DNA from: Microplitis mediator
Taxonomy: Eukaryota > Arthropoda > Insecta > Hymenoptera > Braconidae
Direction: 5' to 3'
NCBI RefSeq assembly: GCF_029852145.1
Contig: NC_079976.1
Span: 7,440,001 to 7,504,000, forward strand
DNA: 64,000 nucleotides
Shown: piece after piece, positions 25,730 to 36,696 of the stretch
How the letters are laid out: each line of letters begins with the position of its first letter
Position numbering within the stretch: position 1 is the first letter of the stretch
Notes under the pieces: generated by a model
The model's database searches: none
Told to the model about the DNA's origin: nothing
What the model saw: the letters and a program-made list of their open reading frames with translations, nothing else
Translations under genes and position numbers: made by a program

Positions 25730-28700
25730 CTGCAATTTTAAAAAATATATTTTTATTATACAAGATTATTTGAATAATTTTATTTTGCTTATAGTGAATT
25801 ATACTATTTTTAGACAGTACTAATTACTTATTACGAAAATATTTACTTAAATTAATCAATAATCGTTAATTATTAATTACAGTGTAAAATATTTTTTTTT
25901 GTCGCCAATGCTGGCTATTTTTATATTATCACTTACGAAGCTCTTGAAAGTCAATAAAAAATAAAACGAAAAATAAGAAATTCACCCCATGGTTTTTTTT
26001 CCGATACTATTTTAATAATTTATTATATATGCAATATATTAAATTCAACAGGAAAAAATATATATTCAAATATATTTGGTAGAAGTCATCAAATAAATTT
26101 ATTCTTTTATGTAATATTTAGATAATTTATTATTGATCTCTTTCATTATTTCTTAATACCCCAATGTTAACTTTTTTTTCTATGGATTATAGGGGAGTGG
26201 GAGGGGCAAAACGGAATACTTAAAGAAATACCAAGTTTTCGGGGACTCAAATACGTTAAGTTTTTCTTTTAATGATATTTAAAGTGAATAGAAAAAATTT
26301 TCGTGGGCAAAATAAGACATCCCCTAAAAATTTACATAAAGAAAAATTAAATTTCGCATAATTATTGGATGCAAAGGAAGAAAAAAAAAATTTTTAATAG
26401 TTTTTATCATGGAACAAAAGTCATTAAAATTTTTTGACTGACACTTTAGATATTTGACAGTTCAACTGCCTATTTTAAATTGGTAATTTTTTACTTGTTA
26501 ATTACTATTTATAATTAACTTCAAAGTAAAAGATTTAAGTTTGTTTTGATTCCAAAGAAGGTATTTTTAAAAGACAATTATATCGCGTGCTAAATACCAA
26601 AAGGGCGTATAACTTTTATACGCCCTTTTGGCTTTGCAAAACTAAAAGGGCATATGTCTCAAATACTAGCTCTCCACCATACACTCCGCGTGACGTTGAA
26701 TATAGGAATGAATATTAAACTTTATTATCTCTAGCTTATAATTATTAATTATTTGGGAATTTCCCAGTTGGTTAAAAATTAAAGTTAATGATTATTTAAA
26801 TTACATTGAACTGTCCAAGAAGATGAAAAATTAAAGTGACTATCATCGAAAATGTTGACTTTTTCAAATTTTTTTTACATACAAACCTCCGGAAAATTTT
26901 GAAGACTGTTTTTCGAAATTTTGAAAAATCCTGACTTTTTTTTTATACGCCCTTTTGGCGTGCCCTCGGGCGTGCAGATCTTTACGCTTAGAGCGATTCT
27001 AAAAAGAATGGCAAAAAAAAATTTTTTATACGCCCTATTGGCATGGAACCCTATCTAACTGCTGTAATACGCCCTTTTGGGATTTGGCACGCAATATATT
27101 GCTTAAAGTAAGAGATTAAAAGATCATTGAAAGTTAATCAAATTTCAAATTTATAAAATTGGAAATATTTTCAAGTTCATTATCGAAATACACCTAAGGT
27201 TATTTGACACTGAGAGTTCTTTTATTGTAAATTGATAAGAAAAAAAATCAAATATATTTCATACTATTTTGTTACAAAAACAAAATTTTTCGAGAACAGT
27301 AAAAAAAAATCGGTCTGTCAGTTGACCCTGCGGGCCAGCCCCAAAACTTCCCGCTGTTTTCGAGCTCAACGAGCTCAACGAGCTCGAAAACATTATTGTA
27401 AATACATTTTCGAGCTCTTCGAGCTCGCAAATACTTTTGTATGCCATTGTTCTGTAAAAAACCATTTTTTAGCATTTCCTTCTCCCACGATATCTCGCGA
27501 ACGAATTAACCGATTTTGATGGTTGAGGTGGCAATCGACGCGTTTTATCAAGTTCTGAAGCTGATCAAATTTTGAAATTGATTTATTGAGCCGTTTTTGA
27601 GAAATTTCAAAAAAACCAAGGAAAAATTTTTTTTTGAATTCTTTCGTCAACGGTTTCTCTTGAACGAATAAACCGATTTTGATGGTTGAGGTGGCATTCG
27701 ATGTGGCTTATAGAGTTTTAGAGCTGATTAGATTTTGGAATCAATCCATCGAGCAAATTAAAAGTTATCCAAATAAAACATTTTCGAAAAAATTTTATTT
27801 TTGAAATATCTCTGAACGCACCCTACCGATTAAGTTCAAATTTCTACGGCTTCAAGACATTAACAAGCCGCGTCGAATGACACCTTAACGAACAAAATCG
27901 GTTCATCCGTTCAAGAGTTATGAATATTTACATACATACATACGTACGTACGTACGTTCACACATACATACACTCGGACATCAGCGTGAAATTAGTCAGG
28001 ATAGCTTCCTAGGACCTCGAAACGTCGACATCTGATGGAAATTCGATTTTCGTAAATCGGACCGAAACCAATAACTTCCCGAATTTTTGAAAATTTACAA
28101 TTTTCTTAGCGGGAAGTTAAAAAATTCAAAATTACGCTCAATCATATTTAATGTACCTGAAGATCGGAACGTTTTTCACGCAACGAAAATGAAAATAATT
28201 GATGAAATTTGTGTCTAAAGGCGAATTTACGGGTAGTTGGGGGTGGCCTGTCATTTTCGGGTGACGTGCGAAACATTTCCGAAATCTAGATCCAGTAGAT
28301 TTTTTACTTTTCATTTCTTGTTTCTTATTTTCTGCGAAAAACGTTCCGATCTTCAGGTAAATCATATTTACAAAAGTGATTTTGAAATGTCTGAAAAACA
28401 AAATTTCTTTATAAAATTTTGGGCGTATACCCCATTTTGTCCCCCCCCCCTTATTTTGCCCCTCCTTCCCCTATAAGCAACAGACTTATCTTCAAACTCA
28501 CAAGATAAAATAAAATAACATTTTTTTTATATTCAATAGAACTTTGAAATTTTTACAAGAGAAATTTTTTGACAAAAAAAAAATAAATAATTAAACGAAA
28601 AAAAAAATTGCAGTTGATTTTTATTGAATTACCTCAAATTGGTAATTCAAAAATTTATTAATACGTATAAAAATTTTTATAAATCAAAAATATAAATCCC

Positions 28701-31700
28701 TCTTATTTAAATAAATTGAGATTGATTTCAAAGTATAAATCAAATATCTATTTCTTTTGTCTTAATATCCGGTGTCCCGTTGGGTATAAAATTTAAAATC
28801 GAATAAATCACATTTTCTCGTGCTCTATTTAAGTCGACATAAAGCCACCCTATTTGCTCGGGTGAATCTGTAACCCACTACAAGTTCTTTAAAATAATAA
28901 AATTCCTTTCCATTATGACTTTATATTTTTAAAAAAGAATGTGAAAGCTATACAAGAGACTTATAATGGGATTGAACCGTAAAAAGAAAATAATCTTGAG
29001 TATTAAAAGAATTTATTTTTAATTCATCAAATCCGCGAACTGAGATTCATTTTTTCCTGTATTTTAAGTGTGCGCTAGTACGGATTCATTGTATAATATT
29101 TAAATAATAGGTACTAGATTACACTCGACGACAAGAAGGTGATATCGGACAGAAGTAAAAAGAAATTTATTTCAAATACGTACACTAAAAAAAAAAAAAA
29201 AAAAAAAAAAATTGCTGCAAAAGCAAAAATCACTCAAAATTTTAAGGTAACGGTGGAATTTTCTAAAAAACTATACTATTTGTTTAAGTAATTTTTAATA
29301 AACTAAAAATTGTCGGGACAATTATCAAACAGTTGACGTCAATTAACCGGCGAAAAATTAATTAGCGGTTGTTTTTTAAATTTAAATCGAGTTCCCGCGC
29401 TAACTTTAATATTCCCCGTAAAATTGTTTTATAAAAAATTTGCCGAAAAATTTTAACCGCCATTTTGTATTTAAATAAGTATGTAATAATAATAAGTATA
29501 CAATTTGTATAAGTAATATATATAGAATCTTGCTGCAATTTTTTGTTCTGATGTAAAATGCTAATATAAAGTTAATGTACTATGCTGATGTCATTATCAT
29601 GTTCTATATTTTGTACTTAAAATTAATTGTAACATCGATGTAATTTTTTGGTCTTGATCACAAGGAGAATAGCTCCATGATCTAATAATAAATAAATAAA
29701 CAAATAGAAGTAACGAAAAATTTCTTATGAATTCTTGTAAATAAACAAATTGAGATTCAAAACTAAGCCAATATTTGAACACTAGATTGCTTTATTTATT
29801 ATTATTTACTTATTTTTTAAAAATTTATAAAACAAAGATCTTACTGAGATAAGAATAGTGAATAAGCCTCCAGAGATATAGTCGTATTTTTAGGATATGT
29901 AGATATTATTAAAATCCCCCAAGATTCTGATAATTTCAGACCCTTGTGATCTTAAAAAATTTCCAAGTAAACAAAAAAGTGTCATCTGACATTCCTCGGA
30001 AGGGAAAAGTAGATTCCTCATTTGAATATCACAATTTAATTTAAATAAAGTCATTGGAAATGAAATTCCAGAGATAAAATCAGAGCTTACTTTATCAGAC
30101 TTAAAATTTATACAATTGAGCTGTAAATTGAACTTAAAAGCTGTTAATTATAGCTTAGTTTCTGAGCTTCGCGATATATTTAACATTAACTGATGATGAA
30201 TTTTTATTTAAATTCATCACTTAAAAGTAAATTTATTTCCGAATGGCTGGACGTCTATTCTTTGAATCGATTAAGGCATTCATTGAGTGAAAGAAAATAC
30301 GTAAGAAATTCGATTTGAATTTTTCGAGAATTGATAGAATAATTGTCCTGAACTGTTCGCTGTCTAACAAGAATCTCACAGGTATTTACAAAACCCCTTT
30401 AAATAGCTTCTAGTAATTTTTTTTAAGTAATTAATAATAAACAAACTTTATAAAAATAAATATTATAACTTTTTTTTTAATGTGATTGTTCATCTTTATA
30501 AAGATTAAAATTGAAGTTTAAATATAAATAAATAAAATGAAAACCACCCACAAGAAACCTTAAAGAAGTTTAAATATTTTTTGGTACTTGAATAGTAAGC
30601 TGTAAAAAATTTGCAAAGTGAACGCAGACTACTCCAGAGTGAATGCAGAGCGGATTACTGTGTATTGATTTAATTTCCTTGGAGTAAAATTCACTCCGAA
30701 TGGGAGTGAATTTTAATATTAAAACTCCGGTTCAGAGTGAAATTCGCTCCGAAAATTAGTTTATTTTCATATTTATAGTCCGAATCAGAGTGAACGCGGA
30801 TTCAAATAAAATCCAGATCACTCCACTGAAAAAACGAACTCCCTATTAACTCTGTATGTCGAGATATTTTTTTTCTAAAACTTTGGAACTTCTATAGAAA
30901 ACCCATAGAAAAATAGGACTTGTCGTCGTCTAAGAAAATACATAGAAAACTCATGATTTAAATAAAATCCGTAATTACTCCAAATTCACTCCCAATTTTT
31001 TACACTGTAATTAATAATAAATTTCATGATATATTGATCGAAAACAATATGTTTTAAATTCATTAAGATATGAATAGAGTATATTATATTTCATCGAGAT
31101 TAATTGTCACTTCCAAAATAGTTTACATTCACTACGAAAGAACTATTGTAGAAGAGACAATTAATCGCGATGGAATTCAATTTATTATTCTATTCATCTA
31201 TTATTAAATTTAATATATTATATACTACTTTCAACCGAGATGACACAAAACTTATTATTCATATATATTTAAAATTACGATCGCTGAATTATAAAATTAA
31301 ATATAAGTGATGTTTTCAAAATTAAAAAATTGATTCTAGAATCAATAGTTATTTTTATTTAAAATAATGCTTTCGTTGTACGAAAAATCGGGACAAGTGT
31401 CAATAAATGTGATTGGGGAGTTTCTAACATCAATAATAAATTTTCAACTTTAAAGTCAAGACAGTTTAAAAATAGTTCGTTCGACTCATCATTTACAAAA
31501 CTTTTGACTATTTTATATTCAACTATTTTTGTAAACAGTTTCACGTTACCTATTTGCCGATTACCGATTATCGGATAACTAATTATACATATGATAAATA
31601 TATAAACTAGTTATAAGAATAAAAAACAAAATTTATACGAAAGTGAAGACAAATTTGTGTAAATAAATACTCTAAATTTCCAAGTCATAAATGATATGAA

Positions 31701-34700
31701 AATTATAATTAAAATTGTTATTTTTTTATTTTATTATAATCATTGTCATTCTATTGTCCATAAATTTATTAATTTTGAAAAATGTTAATTTCAACTGTAC
31801 GGTTACTATAAATTAGAAATAATTTTTACTTAAATTAAATAAGTATAATAAAATATAAGGTACGAGATCTAGTACCTGACCACTCGTGTATTTGTAAGAT
31901 ACCGGCGGGTAATAAGGCCTAGCTGAGGGAGATTTTGAATAAAATCGAAAATATTGCATTTAATTATCAAAATGTATCATTAATCTTTATTTCAATACAT
32001 TAATCATAGAATATAATGAAGCAATGGTAATTTATACTACAAATAAACAAAAAATTAAACTTGTACAAAAACCATACGAATAGGCCCTATTTTACTACGG
32101 TAGGGTAATAAGGTCTACGGGTTAAACAAACTGGAATAGTTTAATTATACTTAATAAAATTGGTATTAGAGACGAATCATCACTTAAATTTAGCAACAAT
32201 ACTTTTTTAAAGACAGAAGACTAGATTGTTTTGTTCAACAGCACTTAAAACTAACAGTATCCTTTTTAAGAGTCAGAAGACTAGATTGTTTTTTATAATT
32301 TCTTCTGCGCTACGACATCATATGACGGATGATGAAATATAGAAGACAGGGAACGTGGTATCGGGACTCTATAAACTTGTCGTAACATCTCTATGCAAGA
32401 CCCTTCTACTAGAATAGCCTTTAGGGGAGGCGGTTATTTTAAATATCATTTCTGTCACTCAGGCCTTATTACCCGCTGGTACCTTACTTCGTTTTATGTA
32501 CAAGTTATAAAAATGATTTAAAACAATTTGAATCGACTAATATATAGATATACACTTAGCATGGATTAAATCATTGTTCTTAATCAGGGTGGAGTGATCG
32601 GGTACTAGTTCCCTGATCGGGTGCAAGGTCTTTTACCTTACTGCTAAGTTTATTGTTTTTAAAATATTAAAAAGTGTAAGAGTACATAATAAAAGAAAGG
32701 GCACTTAGATACCTGGTAGATATAATGAAGCTTGAAGAAGACAGATGGTCAAACATATGCATAAAAGAGGAAATGAGGGGAATAATTAACAAAAATCCAA
32801 CAAAGTGGGGAAAAAAAGAGGAGAAATTCCTAGCAGAGATAGGCATTATAATTAGGAACTAATTCCTAGCAGATTAGGCAAATAATTGGGAACATATATG
32901 AGGGAAATAACATAGAGGAAATAGAAAAAAAAATAAGGGATGGACTGGAGAATTATAAAAAAGAACTAGAGAAAAAGGAAAAGCAGCTAATAGAGAAGTA
33001 CAAATATAATGAAATTTATAAAAAAATATTACGAGAAGGTGAAAACAATTATTGGAAAAAAGACAAAATTAAAAGTTAATATAAAGAGATATGGACAAGA
33101 ACGAGACGCGGAATCCTTTGGAGAAGCGGAAAAAAGGACAAAATAATTGGAAGTGCAGAATATGCAAGAAAGAAAACGAGACACTAATACACATACTAAG
33201 CTGTGAGGAAATAAAAGAAAAAATAAGTGAAAAAGGGCAACAAGCAAGAAGCAAGTATAGGGCCGGACTAGAGGGGGAATTAACAAGGGAAGAATTAATT
33301 GCAACGTTAAAAGGGGATATAAATAGGGAACTGTGTATATATGTTGGAGAGATTGAAAGACTGTTTAAAGATAATGAATATTACAACATAGAATGTCAGA
33401 AAAATCCTGACATCGCAATACATGTATAGATACTATGTTAATTTAAGTATGAAAAAGTATAAAAATTATTGTGACGCAACTGTGATAAGTGAAGTAAGAA
33501 GTGTGATATAAGATAAAAAAGAGAGTACAAATATGTAGAAAAATTAGTGTAAAAGTAAATGTAAATAATTAATATAAGACAAAGATAGTTTTTTAAAATA
33601 CGCTACGTGATACAAATAAAAACGCTATTCTGTTCTATTAAAAAGTGTAATCATAAAAATACGAACAATAAAAGTCAATCGGTCACGATTTGTAAATTAT
33701 CGTTCATGTTTGAAAATCTTTGTAATACTTTTATTTTGTCACCTAAAGTAAAAGACTCAATACCCGATCGGGAAACTTGTTCCCGATCACTCCATGTATT
33801 TGTGTAGGTACATTTAGTAAAATTTAGTAATACTTCCCTGATTAGGTACTGGGTCTCTTACCTTATACTGGTTTAGTTCTAACTCATTAAAATATTCTTA
33901 TAGATTATATTAATTGAAAATATTATTTGTATTTAAATAACTTACCAACAAATTCAGAGCCTTTGTTCTCATGTGATATTATTTTACAGCTATTGGTTTT
34001 GTTAACTTTGAAGCCTAAACAACGAAAACGTTCGTCTGTTTTATACAATACACCAGTTTTATGAGGATTCAAGTAGGGCTGACCACTGAATGGATTTATA
34101 AAATCAGCCCAGTATCCAAACATTTTAAGTTTTGAACAAATGTCTGAAGCAGCAAGGAGAAACTGAAATAAATATGTAAATTTTATATTATGAAAGAATA
34201 AAGTAATATAATCTATATTATTAAGAGAATAAGTAAAATTTTGTTCCCGCCATATCTATATGGTAGAATTAGTTAATGTTATTGAAATTGGTATCATTAG
34301 ATAGGTCTTGACTTGAATTTGTGCCTTTTCATACTTTAAACTCTTTTATTTCCCAAGTATTAAGATAAATAGATTTATCTATATCATTCGAATTACATTT
34401 AAATTACGCGAGAAAAAAGACGATCGTATTTATTTTCTTTAAATAAATTAATACTTTAATTATTCTGTCACTAAATATGACTGAATGTCAATGAATATAT
34501 ATCTATATTATTTATATCGCGTTACTTATTCCAAAATGACAGATTTTTATACTCCCTTTTGGTTTTAGGAAGCTTTTCAAAGCCAAAAAAGTGTGCATAG
34601 AAAAAAAAAAGGATTCATTGACACAAAAAATCTTTACTCGCCTAAAGAAAATTTTTACTGACCCCAATAAATTTTTTGCATTGTGAATTGAAAACAAAAA

Positions 34701-36696
34701 TTTATTTAGAACTAGAAAAAATTACTTGGTGCAAGGAATTATTTCTTGACCAAAAAAATCTTTTCTCGCCCCATGACAATTTTTGTATTTAATTCCTAAT
34801 GCATAAAATTTCTTGGTGCAAATTAAAATTTTGTTGCGGCAAAAAATCCTTTTTTCCTGCGTATTTTATAAATTTAGTAGTGATATTCAGGCAGTCACGT
34901 AGTGACTGCAGGTTGCTCGTTTATAAATTATTTTCCAAATCAATTAACTTATCATAGTTTAATTGATATTGTCTTTGAGTGACTATAGGGCCATGTGTTG
35001 ATCGAGTAATAGTACATCTCAACTTTAACTGAGCGACTATGGGTACAATCAAGGACCTTATTTTAAAAATTAATAATAATTCATTATCAACATTATTCTT
35101 CACACTAAAATTTTATTCTAATACTTGAAACTTCAAAAAATAACTATAAAAAAAAAAATATGGTTTTTCATTTTATTTAATCATTTATATTGAGTAATTA
35201 AATCTCACTCCAATGAAAAGTGAGCGGGTGTAGGGACTTTTACCTTACTTAGAATAAAAAAATCACAAAAATATGCTTTTTTTTTTGTATCTCAGACCCC
35301 TTTTCCCTTTATAATTTAAAAATTTTTCTAAAATCATAGCAATAACTATAGTTGATTTTTATTTTTACTACAACATTCATGATGAAATATTGCTGAACAC
35401 TTGCATCAATAAACTTATCTGCCAAATATTTACGCTGAGGAATATTAAAATCTTCAAATTTGTTTTTTATAATTTTGCTGTTAGAAGAAAATATCTGACA
35501 TTATGTTGTGGTGCTGATATTATCAATAACCGATTGGATGTTCCTGAATTAGTTAGCCTGTTCAAGTTCGTCGTGCCTAACATTAGAGTGAGAACATCAA
35601 GAGTATTTGTTGTCCCGAATGTTAAAACGCGCTACTCCACGCGAGCTCCGCTGTATAGAATATCAAAGTTAGTCAACGAATTTGCATCTGAGATCGACAT
35701 TTTCGGTGTTTCCGCTAATAAATTTAAAAGTGTCGCTAGACATTTAGTATTGTAATCAAATCAACTGTCATTTCATTGGTCGCAAAGCGGCTGGAAGTTA
35801 TATATATGTGATATTTGTTATTGATTATTTTTTGCTGTTAATTTTATTTTGTATTTTCCTCCATTAACTGTTTTTATCATCCATGTGATGTTATCTGTTT
35901 CTTAATTTGGAATTTTAGTTTATCATTTATTTTATACCTTCTGTTTCTATAATGTATAATTGCCGAATGGCGTAAATAAATAAATAAAAAAATAGTTTAT
36001 CATTTTTGTGAAGTTTCAAAAATCATTAGACGTCAGTTAACTTCAGTATCATGCATTTAAGGGTTGAATTATTTTAAATAATTTACTTACAAATTTAGCT
36101 AATCTTTCAGTCTCAATTTCTTTGCTCCATCTCATCATTCTAGGATTCAATTTCTGTGTGATGGTGACAATAGTAAGTTGAGGTGAGGCAGCATCAACAC
36201 TACTAGGAAAAAGTTCTTGGATACCTTTTCTCAATAACATTGGACACTCTTGTGCTATGCAATGTAAAATAGGCTGGTTTTGATCACATTTTCTTCTGTT
36301 TTTACTGTTATTGTTTTTATTATTATTGTTTTTATTTTTATAAACATTTATAATTTCATCGTTAATTCCATGAGCGTCAAAATCATCGCTGCCATCAAGC
36401 TCTCCATCGTTGTTAGGTAATAAAAAAGATCGGGTTTCAACTTGAGCAGTAGTAGACTGATCCAACCATCCAGGTCCTATACTACCTGGTAAATAAAATC
36501 TGAAACCTCTTGGTCCGAACAGTTCCCAGTTTGGATTGTTGTCCAATTCTCCATTGTCGATATCAGCATCGATACCATTTGATTTAACTAATTTGTATGT
36601 CGTCGTATTTTTAGCACTTCTACGTGAATATTTAGCAGCAAATATAATATTTATTGATCTTGAGTAGTTTTGTTTAATAATTTTACTACAATACAT
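25656..36696 (-). CDS. MMADHC: MMADHC (cobalamin trafficking protein cblD), whole three-exon gene
   Basis: Coding exons on the minus strand are 36696-36091, 34162-33946 and 25729-25656, giving 298 residues; the human protein is about 296. The family routes cobalamin after MMACHC toward methylcobalamin (cytosol) or adenosylcobalamin (mitochondrion). Recognisable blocks in order are a basic N-terminus suited to mitochondrial import, GPRGFRFYLPGSIG, CPMLLRKGIQELFP, LTIVTITQKLN, GYWADFINPFSGQPY, TDERFRCLGF and a C-terminal VGSLYTSAP. An in-frame TAG directly precedes the chosen ATG. All splice sites are GT/AG (GTAAGT donors) and phases agree (0, then 1). Intron 1 is 1.9 kb; intron 2 is 8.2 kb and full of transposons. 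The gene appears intact and is divergent from the zinc finger-HIUase gene. Confidence 0.93.
26579..27098. mobile_element. Nested MITE with AAAAGGGCGTATA ends
   Basis: The left end TATCGCGTGCTAAATACC and right end GGATTTGGCACGCAATATA are inverted, followed inward by AAAAGGGCGTATA. Several internal copies of the same motif face each other. Related fragments occur near 9065, 34545 and 41340. Confidence 0.6.
28139..28375. repeat. Short hairpin repeat
   Basis: CTGAAGATCGGAACGTTTTT on the left is inverted at GAAAAACGTTCCGATCTTCA on the right, with about 190 bases between. Probably a small MITE inserted near the end of the 26.2-28.5 kb element. Confidence 0.55.
28478..30597. other. MMADHC intron 2, unassigned AT-rich part
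   Basis: AT-rich intronic DNA with a poly-A run near 29189-29210. I see no repeat end or gene in it. Confidence 0.4.
30598..31010. mobile_element. GAGTGAATT-type MITE in MMADHC intron 2
   Basis: Ends AGCTGTAAAAAATTTG and AATTTTTTACACTGTAA are inverted. Inside, GGAGTGAATTTT and AAAATTCACTCC blocks repeat in both orientations. Relatives occur at 41983-42433, 50092-50275 and, as a degenerate copy, 50380-50560. Confidence 0.55.
31895..32486. mobile_element. GGTAATAAGGCCTA-type MITE, copy 2 (inverted)
   Basis: Reverse-orientation copy of 10061-10580, within MMADHC intron 2. It has a duplicated block of about 60 bases (AGACTAGATTGTTTT twice, near 32218 and 32278), which explains its greater length. 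Similarity to copy 1 extends a little past the TIR, then a 65-base segment at 32515-32580 matches 11786-11855. Confidence 0.7.
32591..33793. mobile_element. TIR element carrying a LINE 3' fragment
   Basis: GGAGTGATCGGGTACTAG on the left is mirrored by TTGTTCCCGATCACTCC on the right; the inverted ends extend about 50 bases and also include GTAAAAGAC. Between them lies a degenerate LINE fragment. Whether the LINE inserted into the TIR element or was captured by it cannot be decided from one copy. Confidence 0.55.
32690..33429 (+). pseudogene. LINE reverse-transcriptase C-terminal fragment
   Basis: The open part (33091-33429) encodes a motif of the form WKCRICKKENETLIHILSC, a C-x2-C-x7-H-x4-C zinc-knuckle-like block typical of the C-terminus of non-LTR retrotransposon polyproteins. 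The upstream part (about 32705-33075) continues similar Lys/Glu-rich sequence but is broken by a short duplication and frame changes. It is a dead 5'-truncated fragment on the strand opposite to MMADHC. Confidence 0.6.
33946..34162 (-). CDS. MMADHC: MMADHC exon 2
   Basis: Starts after a TTATTTCAG acceptor with FLLAASDICSKLK and carries the family-defining GYWADFINP and TDERFRCLGF blocks. It ends in phase 1 at G|GTAAGT. Reading on into the intron gives a false ending (KLFKYK) that is not the family C-terminus. Confidence 0.93.
34238..34921. repeat. 680-bp repeat, arm 1 (MMADHC intron 1)
   Basis: Nearly identical, in inverted orientation, to 40990-41670. Shared blocks include GTTCCCGCCATATCTATATG at one end and GCAGTCACGTAGTGACTGC near the other, and the similarity stops abruptly on both sides. 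The ends are not inverted repeats of each other, so it is not a simple MITE. The palindrome near one end recalls a Helitron, but the expected CTRR end is not clear. Confidence 0.75.
35390..35995 (+). pseudogene. Non-LTR retrotransposon 3' fragment in MMADHC intron 1
   Basis: A 121-codon frame (35390-35755) resembles the C-terminal tail of insect jockey-like reverse transcriptase proteins: the order DVPELVSLFKF, VPNIRVRTSRVF, then NEFASEIDIFGVS. It is followed by a short UTR and an AATAAATAAATAAA-type tail at about 35975-35992, as expected for a 5'-truncated LINE insertion. The orientation is opposite to MMADHC. Confidence 0.6.
36091..36696 (-). CDS. MMADHC: MMADHC exon 1
   Basis: Encodes residues 1-202: the mitochondrial-type leader, an insect-specific low-complexity linker rich in Asn and Lys around residues 115-135, and the first part of the conserved C-terminal domain to RLAKF. 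It ends in phase 0 at the donor GTAAGT (36085-36090). Confidence 0.92.

Larger units (their letters stand above)
26187..28477. mobile_element. TIR element (ATAGGGGA...GGGGCAAAA) with nested MITEs, in MMADHC intron 2
   Basis: The ends TTATAGGGGAGTGGGAGGGG and TTTTGCCCCTCCTTCCCCTATAAG-type are inverted. They recall the GGGGCAAAG family at 5.9 and 62.6 kb but the interior differs. Nested inside are the AAAAGGGCGTAT element at 26579-27098, a CGAGCTC-rich patch at 27358-27435, a CGGTCCGATTT/CGGGAAGTT piece ending near 28120, and a hairpin at 28139-28375. Confidence 0.6.

Noticed and set aside
33923..33945. Read-through ending of MMADHC exon 2 as the true C-terminus
   Set aside because: The family ending is restored only by splicing at G|GTAAGT to 25729-25656; the read-through sequence has no resemblance to it.
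34238..34921. Helitron identity for the 680-bp repeat
   Set aside because: A palindrome near one end is suggestive, but neither a TC start nor a CTRR end can be placed at the shared boundaries.
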